Assembly (NCBI GenBank): GCA_030149995.1
Contig: JASLGV010000420.1
Coordinates: 1-7,670 of the forward strand
Length of the DNA: 7,670 bases
Source: Pedobacter sp.
Lineage (GTDB): Bacteria > Bacteroidota > Bacteroidia > Sphingobacteriales > Sphingobacteriaceae
Direction of reading: 5' to 3'
The notes beneath the pieces were generated by a model. It was not told the DNA's origin and did not search any database. It was given only the letters and a program-made list of their open reading frames with translations. This document shows positions 6,706 to 7,670 of the stretch, one piece after another. The stretch's first letter is position 1. The number at the start of each line of letters is the position of its first letter. Position numbers and translations under genes: made by a program.

Positions 6706-6713
6706 TACCTTTG
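6706..6713 (+). promoter_or_regulatory. -7 promoter box of rpsA
   Basis: TACCTTTG is an exact match to TAnnTTTG. TTTT at 6683-6686, 19 bases upstream, could serve as a degenerate -33 element. The surrounding 6670-6705 is very A/T-rich, which would help a strong promoter. Transcription would begin about 6718-6720, at the CCC of the leader hairpin, giving a leader of about 32 nt. This implies rpsA has its own promoter and does not depend on cmk transcription. Confidence 0.75.
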
Positions 6714-6716
6714 CAG

Positions 6717-6740
6717 TCCCTAAATAGGGAAAAAAGGAGA
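6717..6740 (+). promoter_or_regulatory. rpsA leader: 5'-terminal hairpin and Shine-Dalgarno sequence
   Basis: TCCCTAAATAGGGA (6717-6730) is a perfect palindrome able to form a 5-bp stem with an AAAT loop exactly where the transcript should begin. A purine run follows, containing AGGAGA (6735-6740), ten bases before the ATG. This is the only clear Shine-Dalgarno sequence before a gene in the window; the other leaders are A/T-rich without one. Bacteroidota ribosomes generally make little use of such sequences, so its presence here may be regulatory. Confidence 0.55.
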
Positions 6741-6750
6741 TAATTAATTA

Positions 6751-7670
6751 ATGGCTAAAAAACAAGTAGCAGAAAAAGAATTAGAGGCTAAAAAAGCCGA
6801 ACTTCAGGACGCAGGCGGACGCTTGACTGAAAAAGAAACAATTGAATCAGAAGCTGATTCAGTGTCGATCGAAGCGATCAAATCATCATTAGCAACCCCA
6901 ACAGAAGATTTCGACTGGGATGCAGATGAAAAAGTGTTTGGTAATTACAATGATGCAGACCGTAAAAAGTTTGAAGATATGTATGCCGGAACATTCAACC
7001 AGATTACAAAAGGTGAGATTATTAGCGGTACAGTTGTTTCAATTAACAACAAAGACGTAGTATTAAACGTTGGTTTTAAATCAGACGGTTTAGTTTCTAC
7101 TTCAGAATTCCGTGATACACCTGATCTTAAAATCGGCGATTCAGTTGATGTATTCGTTGAAGCACCAGAAGATGCGAACGGTCAGTTAATCTTATCTCGC
7201 AAAAGAGCAAAAACTCAAAGATCATGGGAAACCATTAACGAGGCGCTTGAGAACGACAGAATCATCAACGGTTTCGTTAAGAGCCGTACTAAAGGTGGTT
7301 TAATTGTTGACATCATGGGTGTTGAGGCTTTCTTACCAGGATCTCAAATTGATATCAAACCAATCCGCGATTACGATGTATACGTGGGTAAAACAATGGA
7401 ATTCAAAGTTGTTAAAATTAACCATGAGTTTAAAAACGTAGTTGTTTCTCATAAAGTGTTAATTGAAGACGATTTAGAAAGCCAAAAAGTAGAGATCGTT
7501 TCTAAATTAGAAAAAGGTCAGGTACTTGAAGGTACTGTTAAAAACATTACTGATTTCGGTGTGTTCATCGATTTAGGTGGTGTAGATGGTTTACTTCACA
7601 TTACAGATATTTCTTGGGGCCGCATAGAGCATCCGAAAGAAGTATTATCATTAGATGAAAAAATCAACGT
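6751..7670 (+). CDS. rpsA: 30S ribosomal protein S1 (bS1), 5' part; gene runs off the window
   Basis: 306 complete codons are present and the frame is still open at the window end; family members with this architecture have about 550-650 residues, so roughly half is missing. S1 is an RNA-binding protein that brings mRNA to the 30S subunit. An acidic N-terminal region (about 1-85, containing DFDWDADEKVF) is typical of Bacteroidota S1. S1/OB-fold repeats follow: about 88-153 (ending ILSRKRA), about 169-235 (ending VVVSHK), and a third from 256 (GQVLEGTVKNITDFGVFIDL, then GLLHITDISWGRIEHP), which is cut by the edge. The third has the canonical RNA-binding pattern. Codon use is strongly biased to A/T-ending codons (GTT, GTA, GGT, TTA, AAA), unlike lon and cmk, as expected for a very highly expressed gene. 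The ATG at 6751 follows AGGAGA and its own promoter. Confidence 0.97.
   Translation, partial: MAKKQVAEKELEAKKAELQDAGGRLTEKETIESEADSVSIEAIKSSLATPTEDFDWDADEKVFGNYNDADRKKFEDMYAGTFNQITKGEIISGTVVSINNKDVVLNVGFKSDGLVSTSEFRDTPDLKIGDSVDVFVEAPEDANGQLILSRKRAKTQRSWETINEALENDRIINGFVKSRTKGGLIVDIMGVEAFLPGSQIDIKPIRDYDVYVGKTMEFKVVKINHEFKNVVVSHKVLIEDDLESQKVEIVSKLEKGQVLEGTVKNITDFGVFIDLGGVDGLLHITDISWGRIEHPKEVLSLDEKIN

Noticed and set aside
6383..6750. Possible tRNA or small protein gene in the intergenic region
   Set aside because: The GC-rich block drew attention, but there is no cloverleaf with a TTCGA-type T-loop and no sensible start-to-stop frame of useful length with coding character.

Overview
The window looks like chromosomal DNA from a Bacteroidota bacterium, most likely of the Sphingobacteriaceae (Pedobacter or a close relative). 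Three things support this. The protein sequences resemble that group (a Lon with an acidic N-terminal extension, a ribosomal protein S1 with a long acidic N-terminus). Start codons sit in A/T-rich leaders without Shine-Dalgarno sequences. Bacteroidota-type -7 promoter boxes (TAnnTTTG) recur ahead of genes. The genus is inferred from sequence feel, not from a database search.

Layout. Positions 1-91 are the leader of lon and begin with a sigma-54-like -24/-12 motif. lon (92-2563) is a complete ATP-dependent protease gene. It ends in a strong intrinsic terminator whose T-tract directly touches the ATG of the next gene, a secreted LpxR/DUF2219-type outer-membrane protein (2638-3588). That gene converges on arfB (3604-4011, minus), which encodes a ribosome-rescue hydrolase, and the terminator serving the LpxR-like gene lies inside the arfB coding sequence. 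Upstream of arfB on the same strand is a bacterial ferritin (4051-4578, minus). A divergent region of about 200 bp separates ferritin from cmk (4786-5475, plus), encoding cytidylate kinase. Next come a secreted or membrane-anchored SH3b protein of unknown role (5663-6382), a 368-bp gene-free stretch, and the 5' part of rpsA (6751 to the window end).

The genes are mainly housekeeping: protein quality control (Lon), rescue of stalled ribosomes (ArfB), iron storage (ferritin), pyrimidine nucleotide supply (Cmk) and translation (S1). The cmk-rpsA neighbourhood is known from many bacteria; here it is interrupted by the SH3b gene and a GC-rich intergenic element that looks like a dispersed repeat.

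I see no defence system, CRISPR array, tRNA/rRNA gene, transposase or obvious transferred island. The unusual signals are regulatory: a possible sigma-54 promoter for lon; the terminator/start-codon abutment at lon-lpxR; a hairpin inside the end of arfB; the structured GC-rich element before rpsA; and an rpsA leader combining a 5'-terminal hairpin with the only clear Shine-Dalgarno sequence in the window.
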